Positions 8,177 to 16,191 of a DNA stretch of 64,000 nt are shown here, in pieces (within the stretch, counting starts at the first letter, position 1; each line of letters begins with the position of its first letter). This DNA comes from Pseudonocardia sp. MH-G8 (GTDB lineage: Bacteria > Actinomycetota > Actinomycetes > Mycobacteriales > Pseudonocardiaceae), in contig NZ_NKYF01000028.1 in NCBI RefSeq assembly GCF_002262885.1, positions 61,968 to 125,967 of the forward strand, given 5' to 3'. Below the pieces are notes generated by a model, which did not search any database, had not been told where the DNA came from, and worked only from the letters and a program-made list of their open reading frames with translations. Both the position numbers and the translations under genes were made by a program.

Positions 8177-9112
8177 GTGTCGGCGGTCGGTGAGCTCGCG
8201 GCCCTGCGTCGCGCGAAGCGGACGCGGCCCAGCCCGGTGGAGCAGGGCGACAACAAGGCCGCCGCGTTCTTCCTCGCGCCGTGGTTCGCCGGGCTGGCGC
8301 TGATCACGATCGGGCCGATGGCGGCCTCGCTCTACCTGTCGTTCACCGACTACAGCCTCCTGGACGCCCCCGAGTGGATCGGCCTGGAGAACTACGTCGG
8401 GATGCTGGGCGACGACCGGCTGCTGGTCTCGTTGCGCGTCACGTTCGTCTACGTCTTCGTGTCGGTGCCGCTGCAGCTCGCGGCCGCGCTGGCGCTCGCG
8501 CTGTTCCTCGACCGCGGGCTGCGCGGCCTCGCGATCTACCGCTCGGTGTACTACCTGCCCTCACTGCTGGGCGGCAGCGTCGCGATCGCGATCCTGTGGC
8601 GCCAGATCTTCGGCACCAGCGGCCTGATCAACCAGCTCCTCGCGGGCCTGGGCGTCCAGGGCGAGGGCTGGGTGTCGCACCCGGACTACGCGCTGGGCAC
8701 CCTCGTCGTGCTCAACGTCTGGACGTTCGGCGCGCCAATGATCATCTTTCTGGCCGGTCTGCGGCAGATCCCGGAGACCTACTACGAGGCCTCGGCGATC
8801 GACGGCGCCGGGCGGTGGCGGCAGTTCCGCAGCATCACGATCCCGCTGCTCACGCCGATCATCTTCTTCAACCTGGTGCTGCAGGTGATCGGGGCGTTCC
8901 AGTCGTTCACGCAGGCGTTCGTGGTGAGCGGGGGCACCGGCGGGCCGGTCGACTCCACGCTGTTCTACACGCTCTACCTCTACCAAACGGGCTTCACGAA
9001 CCTGGACATGGGCTACGCCTCGGCGATGGCCTGGCTGCTCCTGGTGATCACCGCCGCGCTCACCGCCGTCAACTTCCTCCTCTCGAGGTACTGGGTCTTC
9101 TACGATGACTGA
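8177..9112 (+). CDS. Sugar ABC transporter permease (MalF/UgpA type)
   Basis: A 311-aa inner-membrane protein with about six membrane segments; the first is near residues 33-57 (FFLAPWFAGLALITIGPMAA). The EAA loop, which contacts the ATPase, is YYEASAIDGAGRWRQFRSIT near residue 205. The GTG at 8177 is preferred because GGAGG lies 5 bp upstream; the in-frame GTG at 8159 lacks one. It forms a heterodimeric channel with the next gene, whose start overlaps its end by 8 bp. No ATP-binding subunit is encoded nearby, so a shared MsiK-type ATPase elsewhere in the genome is probably used. Confidence 0.92.
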   Translation: MSAVGELAALRRAKRTRPSPVEQGDNKAAAFFLAPWFAGLALITIGPMAASLYLSFTDYSLLDAPEWIGLENYVGMLGDDRLLVSLRVTFVYVFVSVPLQLAAALALALFLDRGLRGLAIYRSVYYLPSLLGGSVAIAILWRQIFGTSGLINQLLAGLGVQGEGWVSHPDYALGTLVVLNVWTFGAPMIIFLAGLRQIPETYYEASAIDGAGRWRQFRSITIPLLTPIIFFNLVLQVIGAFQSFTQAFVVSGGTGGPVDSTLFYTLYLYQTGFTNLDMGYASAMAWLLLVITAALTAVNFLLSRYWVFYDD

Positions 9113-10022
9113 CACCGATGTCGTGAGCGCCCGCCCGGCCGCCGTGCCGCGCGAGGGCGCCGGGCCGCGAGCGACGGCGCCCCGCCCGTCCTGGGGCTTC
9201 CGGGTCCGGCGGGCGGCCAAGCACGCCGTGCTGATCCTCGGCGGGTTCGTGATGCTCTACCCGCTGCTGTGGATGCTCTCCAGCTCGTTCAAGCCGACGG
9301 CGCTGATCTTCCGCGACCCGGCGCTGATCCCGACCGAGCTCGACCTGAGCAACTACACGCTCGGCTGGTACGCGCTGGAGCACCCGTTCACGCACTACCT
9401 GCTGAACTCGTTCGTCATCGTGGCCGGGGCGGTGCTGGGCAACCTGCTGTCCTGCTCGATGGCCGCCTACGCGTTCGCGCGGCTGAACTTCCGCGGCCGC
9501 AGGCTGTGGTTCGCCGTGATGCTCATGTCGATCATGCTGCCGATCCACGTGGTGATCGTCCCGCAGTACGTGCTGTTCTCCCAGCTCGACTGGATCAACA
9601 CCTACCTGCCGCTCGTGGTGCCCAAGCTGCTGGCCACGGACGCGTTCTTCATCTTCCTGATGGTGCAGTTCTTCCGCGGCATCCCGCGCTCGCTCAGCGA
9701 GGCCGCGCTCATCGACGGCGCGGGCCACATCCGGATCTTCTTCCGGATCATGCTGCCGCTCTCGCTGCCCGCGCTCGCCACCACGGCGATCTTCACGTTC
9801 ATCTGGACCTGGAACGACTTCTTCAGCCAGCTGATCTTCCTGACCGACCCCGACATGTACACGGTGCCGGTGGCGCTGCGCACCTTCGTCGACTCGACGG
9901 GGGAGAGCTCGTGGGGGCCGCTGTTCGCGATGTCGATCGTGTCGCTCGTGCCGATCTTCCTGATCTTCCTGTTCGGCCAGAAGTACCTGGTGAAGGGCAT
10001 CGCGACGACGGGCCTCAAGTGA
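9105..10022 (+). CDS. Sugar ABC transporter permease (MalG/UgpE type)
   Basis: A 305-aa permease with a ~35-residue cytoplasmic N-terminus, six predicted membrane segments and the EAA loop SLSEAALIDGAGHIRIFFRI near residue 200. It pairs with the upstream permease, overlapping it by 8 bp (ATG at 9105, upstream TGA at 9110-9112). It is the last gene of the sugar-uptake operon; the next gene is on the other strand 10 bp further. Confidence 0.92.
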   Translation: MTDTDVVSARPAAVPREGAGPRATAPRPSWGFRVRRAAKHAVLILGGFVMLYPLLWMLSSSFKPTALIFRDPALIPTELDLSNYTLGWYALEHPFTHYLLNSFVIVAGAVLGNLLSCSMAAYAFARLNFRGRRLWFAVMLMSIMLPIHVVIVPQYVLFSQLDWINTYLPLVVPKLLATDAFFIFLMVQFFRGIPRSLSEAALIDGAGHIRIFFRIMLPLSLPALATTAIFTFIWTWNDFFSQLIFLTDPDMYTVPVALRTFVDSTGESSWGPLFAMSIVSLVPIFLIFLFGQKYLVKGIATTGLK

Positions 10023-10031
10023 CGCCGTCGG

Positions 10032-10247
10032 TCAGGAGTGGAACTCGCCCGCTCGGACGCCGGCGAGGAACGCCCGCCACGCGGGGGCCGAGTGGCGGTG
10101 CGGCACCCGGGACCGGTCCTTCGTGTCCCGGACGGCGATGTCGCCGTCGGGCAGCGGTGCCACCTCGACGCAGCCGCTGCTGGCGCCCCCGCTACCGCTG
10201 AAGCTGCTCTTCCGCCAGGCCAGGTCGTCGACGTTCGGGACGGGCAT
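10032..10247 (-). CDS. DUF397 domain protein
   Basis: A 71-aa protein matching the DUF397 pattern: WRKSSFSGSGGASSGCVEVA near the N-terminus, then VAVRDTKD-like IAVRDTKDRS and a Trp-containing end (PAWRAFLAGVRAGEF). It lies downstream of, and on the same strand as, an XRE/DUF5753 regulator with 24 bp between them. In streptomycetes such pairs (Scr1/Scr2, WhiJ-associated and BldB-like systems) act together in developmental control, and some behave like toxin-antitoxin pairs. That role here is inference from family and order. Confidence 0.9.
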   Translation of the reverse strand: MPVPNVDDLAWRKSSFSGSGGASSGCVEVAPLPDGDIAVRDTKDRSRVPHRHSAPAWRAFLAGVRAGEFHS

Positions 10248-10271
10248 CGGGCACCCCTTCGCGTTGCCGAC

Positions 10272-11123
10272 TCACATCTCCATGGCCACCCGTTCGATCA
10301 GGGCCGCGGACTCGTCCGGGCCCAGCGCCGACGAGCGCAGGCGGTCGAACACGAGCCTACCGCGCGCGACGTCCTCGGCCTTCTCGATGTGGACCGCTCC
10401 CATGGGGTGTTCGACGTAGCCGATGTCCGGCTCGCCGAGCCCGTCGAAGCTGAGCACGATGAACGCCCCGGTCGCCCCGGGGTGCGCGCTGACGTCCGCC
10501 GGCAACACCTGGATGGTGACCGTGTCGAGCCCGGCGGCTTCCACCAGGTGCGCGAGCTGCGCGCACATCACGTCGGGGCCGCCGACCATCCGTCGAAGGG
10601 CCGGCTCCTCGAACACTGCGGTCAATGTCAGCGGGTTCTCCGCGTCGCGGAGCCGGTCCTGGCGGATCATGCGGACCGCGACGTCGTTCTCCCGCACCGC
10701 CCGGCTGCCGACGTGCATCGAGCTCTCGAACAGGGCCCACGCGTAGTCGGCGGTCTGGAGGAGCCCGGGCAGGTAGTTCACCGTGTACTCGCGCACCGCG
10801 CTCGCCTCGGCCTCGAGGGGCACGTAGCCCTGGTCGTCGAGGCCGTAGGCGCGCCACCAGCCCTTGCCCCTGGCCTCGCGGGTGAGGTCGAGGATCGCGT
10901 TCCACCGGTCCCCGCCGACGCCGAAGACGTCCATCATCGTGCGCACGACGTGGACGTCGACGCCCTGGTGGGCGTTCTCGATGCGGCTGAGCTTGCTGGC
11001 GGAGAAGTCCAGCCTGGGCGCGGCGTCCTCGATGGTCATGCCGGACTTCTGCCGCAGCTCGCGCAGGATGCGGGCGAGTTGCCGTCTGCGGACGAGGGTG
11101 CCGCTGCGCACAGCCATCGTCAC
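10272..11123 (-). CDS. XRE family regulator with DUF5753 domain
   Basis: A 283-aa protein. Residues 15-70 form an XRE helix-turn-helix (LRELRQKSGMTIEDAAPRLD, then SKLSRIENAHQG); the rest is DUF5753, recognised by WWRAYGLDDQGYVPLEAEAS and YLPGLLQTADYAWAL. This domain pair is a hallmark of actinomycete regulators encoded beside DUF397 proteins. The start may be the GTG at 11123 or the ATG at 11117; neither has a strong ribosome site. It is expected to bind DNA and partner the DUF397 protein encoded immediately downstream. Confidence 0.9.
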   Translation of the reverse strand: MTMAVRSGTLVRRRQLARILRELRQKSGMTIEDAAPRLDFSASKLSRIENAHQGVDVHVVRTMMDVFGVGGDRWNAILDLTREARGKGWWRAYGLDDQGYVPLEAEASAVREYTVNYLPGLLQTADYAWALFESSMHVGSRAVRENDVAVRMIRQDRLRDAENPLTLTAVFEEPALRRMVGGPDVMCAQLAHLVEAAGLDTVTIQVLPADVSAHPGATGAFIVLSFDGLGEPDIGYVEHPMGAVHIEKAEDVARGRLVFDRLRSSALGPDESAALIERVAMEM

Positions 11124-11180
11124 AGAGTGTCAGTGGGAGATGCGGGGTGAAAGATCCAGGGGGGTGCCAGAATCGTGCCC

Positions 11181-11777
11181 ATGACCGCTCCGATGCACGT
11201 CCCGCGGTTCTTCGTCCGCCAGCGGATCACGATGATGGTCAACCGCTACGAGATCCGGGGGGCGAACCCGGACGGCAGCGAGGGCCCGCTGCTGGCGTTC
11301 GCGCAGCAGAAGCGCATGAAGCTGAAGGAGGAGATCACCTTCTACGCCGACGAGTCGCGGTCGCGGCCCGTGTTCTCCTTCAAGGCCCGCCAGCGACTCG
11401 ACGTGCGCGCCGAGCACGACGTGTTCGACGAGTACGGCACCGCGATCGGCTCGTTCGGCAAGGAGTTCGGCGCGAGCCTGCTGCGCTCGACATGGCACCT
11501 GGCCGGGCCGGGCTACCAGGCCGTCGGCAAGGAACGCAGGCCGGTGCTGGCGGTCGTGCGCAGGGTGTGGGACTTCATCCCCTTCATCGGCGACATCTGG
11601 GTGCCGTTCGTCTTCCACTTCGACTTCGTCGACACGGGGACCGGGCAGCCGGTGCTCAGCAGCGAGCGGCAGAAGTCCATCCGGGACCGCTACACCGTGG
11701 ACGTGCCCGACCCCCGCGTCGACTTCCGGGTGGCCGCCTCCATGGCGGTGGCGCTCGACGCGCTCCAGTCGCGGTGA
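11181..11777 (+). CDS. LURP-one-related / tubby-like C2 protein
   Basis: About 198 aa, no signal peptide or membrane helix. The pattern FVRQRITMMVNRYEI, then FAQQKRMKLKEEITFY and FKARQRLDVRAEHDVFDEYG matches LURP-one-related proteins, which fold as tubby-like beta-barrels around a central helix and may be membrane-tethered lipid-binding scaffolds. The later part (WDFIPFIGDIWVPFVFHFDF) is the hydrophobic core strand region. ATG at 11181 is taken as the start; GTG 11175 and ATG 11193 are alternatives. It runs divergently from the XRE gene, 57 bp apart. Biochemical role unknown. Confidence 0.7.
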   Translation: MTAPMHVPRFFVRQRITMMVNRYEIRGANPDGSEGPLLAFAQQKRMKLKEEITFYADESRSRPVFSFKARQRLDVRAEHDVFDEYGTAIGSFGKEFGASLLRSTWHLAGPGYQAVGKERRPVLAVVRRVWDFIPFIGDIWVPFVFHFDFVDTGTGQPVLSSERQKSIRDRYTVDVPDPRVDFRVAASMAVALDALQSR

Positions 11778-11783
11778 GCGACG

Positions 11784-12878
11784 TCAGAGCGTGACGCCGA
11801 GGGCTTCCGCGGTGCGTCGGATGGCTCCCCAGGTGTTCGCCGGCAGGGGCACCCCCTCGGCCAGGCGCGCGGTGCGCATGGCGGCCTCCGGCTCCCCCGG
11901 CGCCAGGACTGGCGCGGCGGGGTCGGCGGGCCGCGCGGCGAGCACCCAGTCCAGGTACTCGCGGGCGATGCGCTCGAACTCGGCCTGGGTGCCGAAGTGG
12001 GCGGGGGAGAGGTAGATCGACAGCGCCCCGTTGGTGATGCCCTTGCGGGGGCCGTCGAGCGGGCCGGCGCAGCCACCGCCGGTGAACGCGCCGGCGAGCA
12101 GCTCGCACATCAGCGCGAGACCCGAGCCCTTGTGGTCGCCGAAGGCGCGGATCGCGCCGTCGCCGCCGCCGGGCTGGCGCAGGTCGGTGGGCCCGTAATC
12201 GCCGTAGAGGACGTGGGGGTCGCTCGACGTCGTGCCGTCGGGCGCGATCAGCGCGTCCGCCGGCAGCTGCCGGCCCCCGTACGAGGCCACCTGCACCTTG
12301 CCCTCGGCCACGAGGGACGTGGCGAAGTCCAGCACCACCGGACGCTCGGGCAGCGGCAGCCCGACCGCGAACGGCGCGGTCGAGAACCGCCGCTCCACCG
12401 CACCGAACGGGGCCACGAGGGGCGACCCGGCGACGTTGACGAAGTGGATCGAGATGAGGCCCGCGGCCAGCGCGGTCTCCGCGTACGCGCCGACGCGGCC
12501 GATGTGGCCGGCGTTGCGCAGCGCGACGATGCAGCTGCCGCTCGCCTGCGCGCGTTCCACCCCGAGGGCGACGGCCTGCGCGGCGATCGTCTGGCCGAAG
12601 CCGCGGTTGCCGTCCAGGACGACGAACGCCCCACCGTCGGTGACGACCTGCGCCTCCTGCCCGGCGAGGACGTAGCCCTGCCGCATCCAGTCGACGTAGA
12701 GCGGCACGCGGACGACGCCGTGGCTGTCGTGGCCCGCCAGGTTGGCGCCCAGCAGCTCGCGGGCGATCAGCCCGGCCTCGTCGGTGCTGCAGCCCGCGGC
12801 GGTGAAGATCTCGCGCACCGTCGACTCCAGCTCGTCGGCGGCGATGAGGTGGATGTCGGACGTCCCTGCTGTACTCAT
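11784..12878 (-). CDS. Malate/L-lactate dehydrogenase family (Ldh_2) oxidoreductase
   Basis: A 364-aa NAD(P)-dependent dehydrogenase of the Ldh_2 fold, unrelated to classical malate dehydrogenases. Diagnostic motifs are ANLAGHDSHGVVRVP (the SHG region with the catalytic histidine), VLDGNRGFGQ, RNAGHIGRVGAYAE and the C-terminal FGDHKGSGLALMCELLAG. The family reduces 2-oxo acids or oxidises 2-hydroxy acids such as sugar-derived ketoacids. The ATG at 12878 is chosen; an in-frame GTG at 12893 would add five residues. It lies 40 bp behind the ManD-like gene on the same strand, so the pair probably act in one sugar-acid pathway. Confidence 0.88.
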   Translation of the reverse strand: MSTAGTSDIHLIAADELESTVREIFTAAGCSTDEAGLIARELLGANLAGHDSHGVVRVPLYVDWMRQGYVLAGQEAQVVTDGGAFVVLDGNRGFGQTIAAQAVALGVERAQASGSCIVALRNAGHIGRVGAYAETALAAGLISIHFVNVAGSPLVAPFGAVERRFSTAPFAVGLPLPERPVVLDFATSLVAEGKVQVASYGGRQLPADALIAPDGTTSSDPHVLYGDYGPTDLRQPGGGDGAIRAFGDHKGSGLALMCELLAGAFTGGGCAGPLDGPRKGITNGALSIYLSPAHFGTQAEFERIAREYLDWVLAARPADPAAPVLAPGEPEAAMRTARLAEGVPLPANTWGAIRRTAEALGVTL

Positions 12879-12918
12879 CTCGCTTCTCGTCACCCGCCCA
12901 GCATGACCGACCGCGGCG

Positions 12919-14133
12919 TCACCAGTCGTGCACCGAACCGTCGAGGCGGCGGTTCACCGGCAGCTGCCGCGGGTCGTAGGGGAACCGCGCCGCGGCCTCC
13001 TCGTCCACCTCGACGCCGAGTCCCGGCTCGTCGCCGGGGTGCAGGTAGCCGTTCTCGAAGGTGTAGCCGGTGCGGAAGACCTCGCTCGCGGGCTCGCGGT
13101 GGCCCATGAACTCCTGGATGCCGAAGTTCGGCACCGAGAGGTCCACGTGCAGCGCGGCGGCGAGCGACACGGGGGACAGGTCGCCCGGGCCGTGCGAGCC
13201 GGTGCGCACGCCGTAGAGGTCGGCCAGCGCGAAGATCCGTCGCAGGTGTGTGATGCCGCCGGCGTGGGTCACCGAGGTGCGGATGTAGTCGATCAACCGC
13301 TCGGTGATGAGCTGCTGGCAGTCCCAGATCGAGTTGAACACCTCGCCGACGGCCAGCGGGGTGGTGGTGTGCTGCCGGATCACCCGGAAGGCGGCCTGGT
13401 CCTCGGCCGGGGTCGGGTCCTCCATCCAGAACAGCCGGTGCGGCTCGAGGTCGCGGCCCAGCCGGCCGGCCTCGATCGGCGTGAGCCGGTGGTGCACGTC
13501 GTGCAGCAGGTGGATGCCGAACCCGAACCGCTCGCGCACCGCCCCGAGCATCTCGGGCGCGGACCGCAGGTACGGCGCGGTGTCCCAGAGGTGCTCCTCG
13601 GGCAGGGCGGAGGAGGCGGGCTCGTAGAGCTTCCCGTCGGGGGTGGGGACGCCGTAGGTCTTCGCCAGCCCGGGCACGGCCGCCTGGGCGCGCACGGCCA
13701 GGTAGCCCTGGTCGACGTGCCGGGCGACGTCGTCGAGCAGCGCCGGGACGTCCTCGCCCGTCGCGTGGCAGTAGACCAGCACGCCGTCCCGGGCCGCGCC
13801 GCCGAGCAGCTTGTAGACCGGCAGGCCGGCGACCTTGCCCAGGATGTCCCACAGCGCGACGTCCACGGCGGCGATCGCGGTCATCGTGACGGGTCCGCGC
13901 CGCCAGTAGGCGCCCTTGTAGAGGAACTGCCAGGTGTCCTCGATGCGGGCCGGGTCGCGCCCGACGAGCAGCGGGCACACGTGCTCGGTGAGGTAGGCCG
14001 CCACCGCCAGCTCGCGGCCGTTCAGCGTGGCATCACCCCAGCCGACCACCCCGTCCGAGGTGGTGATCTTCAGCGTGACGTAGTTGCGCCCGGGCGCGGT
14101 GACGATCACGCGCGCCTCGGTGATCGTGGTCAT
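12919..14133 (-). CDS. manD: D-mannonate dehydratase family enolase (ManD/RspA)
   Basis: A 404-aa enolase-superfamily protein. It starts MTTITEARVIVTAPGRNYV with AGAGGAG upstream. Metal-binding residues sit in the usual order: HLLHDVHH (Asp plus His), LFWMEDPTPAE (Glu) and LAVGEVFN (Glu). The C-terminus (LPVNRRLDGSVHDW) is the ManD signature. ManD enzymes dehydrate D-mannonate (some also D-gluconate) to 2-keto-3-deoxy-gluconate; some members have little activity, so the exact substrate is inferred. It is co-directional with an Ldh_2 dehydrogenase and divergent from a GntR regulator, consistent with hexuronate or aldonate use. Confidence 0.88.
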   Translation of the reverse strand: MTTITEARVIVTAPGRNYVTLKITTSDGVVGWGDATLNGRELAVAAYLTEHVCPLLVGRDPARIEDTWQFLYKGAYWRRGPVTMTAIAAVDVALWDILGKVAGLPVYKLLGGAARDGVLVYCHATGEDVPALLDDVARHVDQGYLAVRAQAAVPGLAKTYGVPTPDGKLYEPASSALPEEHLWDTAPYLRSAPEMLGAVRERFGFGIHLLHDVHHRLTPIEAGRLGRDLEPHRLFWMEDPTPAEDQAAFRVIRQHTTTPLAVGEVFNSIWDCQQLITERLIDYIRTSVTHAGGITHLRRIFALADLYGVRTGSHGPGDLSPVSLAAALHVDLSVPNFGIQEFMGHREPASEVFRTGYTFENGYLHPGDEPGLGVEVDEEAAARFPYDPRQLPVNRRLDGSVHDW

Positions 14134-14155
14134 GTCGTCTCCTCTGCCGGTGGTC

Positions 14156-14178
14156 CACTGCCATACAAGCACTGCCAT
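14156..14178. promoter_or_regulatory. Direct repeat in manD-gntR divergent promoter
   Basis: CACTGCCAT occurs at 14156-14164 and again at 14170-14178, 14 bp apart, in the short region between the divergent manD and GntR genes. Its position overlapping both promoters makes it a candidate binding site for the GntR product. FCD-type GntR sites are usually inverted repeats, so this is tentative. Confidence 0.35.
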
Positions 14179-14209
14179 GGATGACGGTCAAAACCGGTAC
14201 GGTGAGCGC

Positions 14210-14926
14210 GTGGCGAAGGGGGTGCAGGCGCGTCGATCGGCCCGGGCGGTGGTGCACGAGCAGCTGCGCCGGCGGATCATCAGCGCAGAGCTGCCGCCCG
14301 GTGCGCCGCTGTCGGAGAACGACCTCGCCGCCGAGCTCGCCGTGTCGCGCACGCCGGTGCGGGAGAGCCTGATCCTCCTGGCCGAGGAGGACCTCGTGCA
14401 GGTGTTCCCGCAGCTCGGGTCGTTCGTCTCGCGGGTGGACATGGCGCTGGTCGCCAACGCGCAGTTCGTGCGGGAGGCGATCGAGCTGGCCTCACTGCGG
14501 GACGCCGCCGGTCGTCTCGACGCCGCGGGGCTCGCCGCGCTGCGCGACCTCCTGGCCCGCCAGCGCCTCGCCGAGGGCGACACCGACGAGTTCTTCCGGC
14601 TCGACGAGGAGTTCCACCAGTTGCTGCTCGCCATCGGCGGTCACGAGCGGGCCTGGCGGGCCGTCGAGTCGGCGAAGGCGCACCTCGACCGTGCCCGCAG
14701 GCTCGGGCTGCGGCTGGTGAGCCCGGTCGCGCTGCTGGTGGCCCAGCACGGCGCCGTGGTCGACGCGCTCGCCGCAGGCGACCTCGGCGCCGCCGAGGAG
14801 GCCATGCGCACCCACCTCCGGGCGGTGTTCAGCGACATCGAGCGGGTCCGGCAGCAGTCCCCGGAACTATTCGCGAGCGGGCGGCTCGCGCGGCCCGTGC
14901 GCCGCAGCGTCACCACCCTGCAGTAG
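14210..14926 (+). CDS. GntR family regulator, FCD (FadR) subfamily
   Basis: About 238 aa from the GTG at 14210; an ATG at 14177 would add 11 residues and overlap the putative operator. The winged helix is at residues 10-75 (SENDLAAELAVSRTPVRESL) and the all-helical FCD effector domain follows. FCD metal ligands are suggested by the Asp in FFRLDEEFHQLL, the nearby His, and AQHGAVVDAL and MRTHL further on. It is divergent from manD and therefore probably controls the manD-dehydrogenase operon in response to a sugar acid. Confidence 0.9.
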   Translation: MAKGVQARRSARAVVHEQLRRRIISAELPPGAPLSENDLAAELAVSRTPVRESLILLAEEDLVQVFPQLGSFVSRVDMALVANAQFVREAIELASLRDAAGRLDAAGLAALRDLLARQRLAEGDTDEFFRLDEEFHQLLLAIGGHERAWRAVESAKAHLDRARRLGLRLVSPVALLVAQHGAVVDALAAGDLGAAEEAMRTHLRAVFSDIERVRQQSPELFASGRLARPVRRSVTTLQ

Positions 14927-14930
14927 CCGG

Positions 14931-14951
14931 CCCTGCAGCGAGCCGGCAGGG
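14931..14951 (+). terminator. Possible terminator after the GntR gene
   Basis: CCCTGC and GCAGGG arms with a 9-nt loop, 5 bp after the GntR stop codon. No T-run follows, as is common in high-GC actinomycetes. Short arms make this tentative. Confidence 0.35.
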
Positions 14952-14960
14952 AATCCGGTA

Positions 14961-14977
14961 TTGCCGTCATTCGGCAG
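14961..14977. promoter_or_regulatory. Inverted repeat, first copy upstream of SPFH gene
   Basis: TTGCCG-TCATT-CGGCAG, a 17-bp near-palindrome. A second copy with the same arms and spacing lies at 15047-15063. Both are in the gap before the SPFH gene and could be binding sites of an unlinked regulator. Confidence 0.4.
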
Positions 14978-15046
14978 CATCGGACTCACGTCCAGCCGAG
15001 GGATTCGAGCAAGCGCCCGGTGACGCGCGACACCGCTGTTCCGCGA

Positions 15047-15063
15047 TTGCCGTAGCTCGGCAA
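15047..15063. promoter_or_regulatory. Inverted repeat, second copy upstream of SPFH gene
   Basis: TTGCCG-TAGCT-CGGCAA, a perfect 6-bp-arm palindrome with a 5-bp spacer. It matches the copy at 14961-14977 and lies 111 bp before the SPFH start. Confidence 0.4.
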
Positions 15064-15173
15064 CTCTGGCCGGAGGAACTCGGCCGACGGCAGCCGGTGC
15101 GGCGGGGGCCGCCGGCGGGCACTGTGGGGTGTGAGCCGAGCGGTCGGTCGGGTGGAGGCGGGAGGCGATTGCG

Positions 15174-15803
15174 GTGAGCGACGTGTCTGGGCACTTCCTG
15201 CAAGCCGCGCTCGCCGGCGACACCCTGCTCGCGTGGATGGTGGCGGGCGGGCTGGCGCTGGCGGTGCTCGCCGTGCACTCGTTCCGCGTCGTTCCCGCGG
15301 GCGAGCGGCTCGTCCGGTTCCGGCGCGGCCGCAGCGGTCATCGGGTGAAGGGGCCCGGACCCGTCGTCGTGCTGCCGGGCATCCACCGCGGAGTCCGGGT
15401 GCCGCGCGGCACGACCTGGGCCGACGTGATGTGGCTGGAGGCCACGACCAGGGACGGCGTGTCGGTGACGGTCCACGGCGCCGCGCTCGTCTCCGTGCTC
15501 GACCCGGGGCGGTACGCCCAGGCCGTCGGATCGCCGGAGTCGTCGACCGATGAGGCCCTGGAGGCCGAGACCGGCCGGTACGTCGCCGAGCGTGATCTGG
15601 TCGAGCTGTTCGAGTCGGCGGCCGACCAGCACCGCGAGCTGACCTCGAGGGTCACCGCGAGGACCGGTGAATGGGGCGTCGAGGTCGCGCGCGTGGAGCT
15701 CTCCCGGATCGAGGTCCGCCTCACGGCCGACCTGATCCGGTGGGCCGAGGGCCTCGCGGCCCGGACCTCGCCTGCGGCCGGGCAACTCACGCGGACGGCG
15801 TGA
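15174..15803 (+). CDS. SPFH/Band 7 (stomatin-like) protein
   Basis: A 209-aa membrane protein. One transmembrane segment at about residues 19-40 (LAWMVAGGLALAVLAVHSF) precedes an SPFH domain starting RVVPAGERLVRFRRGR and including GPGPVVVLPGIHRGVRVP. SPFH proteins oligomerise at the membrane and organise microdomains or regulate proteases. It is shorter than typical slipins (~250 aa), ending soon after the SPFH core without a long coiled coil. The GTG start has GGAGG 8 bp upstream. The next gene is 49 bp downstream and could be co-transcribed. Confidence 0.75.
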   Translation: MSDVSGHFLQAALAGDTLLAWMVAGGLALAVLAVHSFRVVPAGERLVRFRRGRSGHRVKGPGPVVVLPGIHRGVRVPRGTTWADVMWLEATTRDGVSVTVHGAALVSVLDPGRYAQAVGSPESSTDEALEAETGRYVAERDLVELFESAADQHRELTSRVTARTGEWGVEVARVELSRIEVRLTADLIRWAEGLAARTSPAAGQLTRTA

Positions 15804-15852
15804 TCGGCACCCGTCCCCGAACCGCAACCCACACGAGGAAGGCGGCCGCAAC

Positions 15853-16191
15853 GTGGAGATCACCTACGACACCGTTCCGGGCATCGGCGCCGTGCGGCAC
15901 TTCCGCACCCGGGATGGACAGCGGTTCGGCGTGCTGGCCGACCGGGCGGGCCGCCGCTCGCTGCTGATCTACGACGCCGACGACCCCCACGACGCCGACG
16001 TCCCCGTGCAGGCCGTCGTCATGGCGCACGACGAGGCCGACCAGCTCGCCGAGGTCCTGCAGAGCCGTTCCCTGCCCGACCGGCTCGCCGACGTGGAACG
16101 CCGGCTGGACGAACTCGCCGGCACGGCGTCGCGCCGGCGGCCCGGGCCGGGCGTTCGTGGTCAGGGCGTGTGCGTCACGTCCAGCGCGTAG
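15853..16191 (+). CDS. KhtT-like N-terminal domain protein without RCK_C
   Basis: A 112-aa protein starting at GTG (VEITYDTVPGIGAVRHFRTR), which resembles the N-terminal domain of KhtT-type regulatory subunits of cation:proton antiporters (pattern LPGIG..FTTRDGRRLGV..HRDGRRELLVYD..DPD). Family members normally continue into a TrkA/RCK_C nucleotide-binding domain of about 80 residues. Here the protein ends after a short helical stretch and an Arg-rich tail, and no antiporter gene is adjacent. Its last 31 bp overlap the end of the convergent lyase gene. Either a minimal regulator or a truncated relic. Confidence 0.6.
   Translation: MEITYDTVPGIGAVRHFRTRDGQRFGVLADRAGRRSLLIYDADDPHDADVPVQAVVMAHDEADQLAEVLQSRSLPDRLADVERRLDELAGTASRRRPGPGVRGQGVCVTSSA

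Noticed and set aside
3500..10022. A hidden ATPase gene in the sugar operon
   Set aside because: Both strands were read for Walker A and LSGGQ motifs in this region; none was found outside the exporter at 17785-21488.
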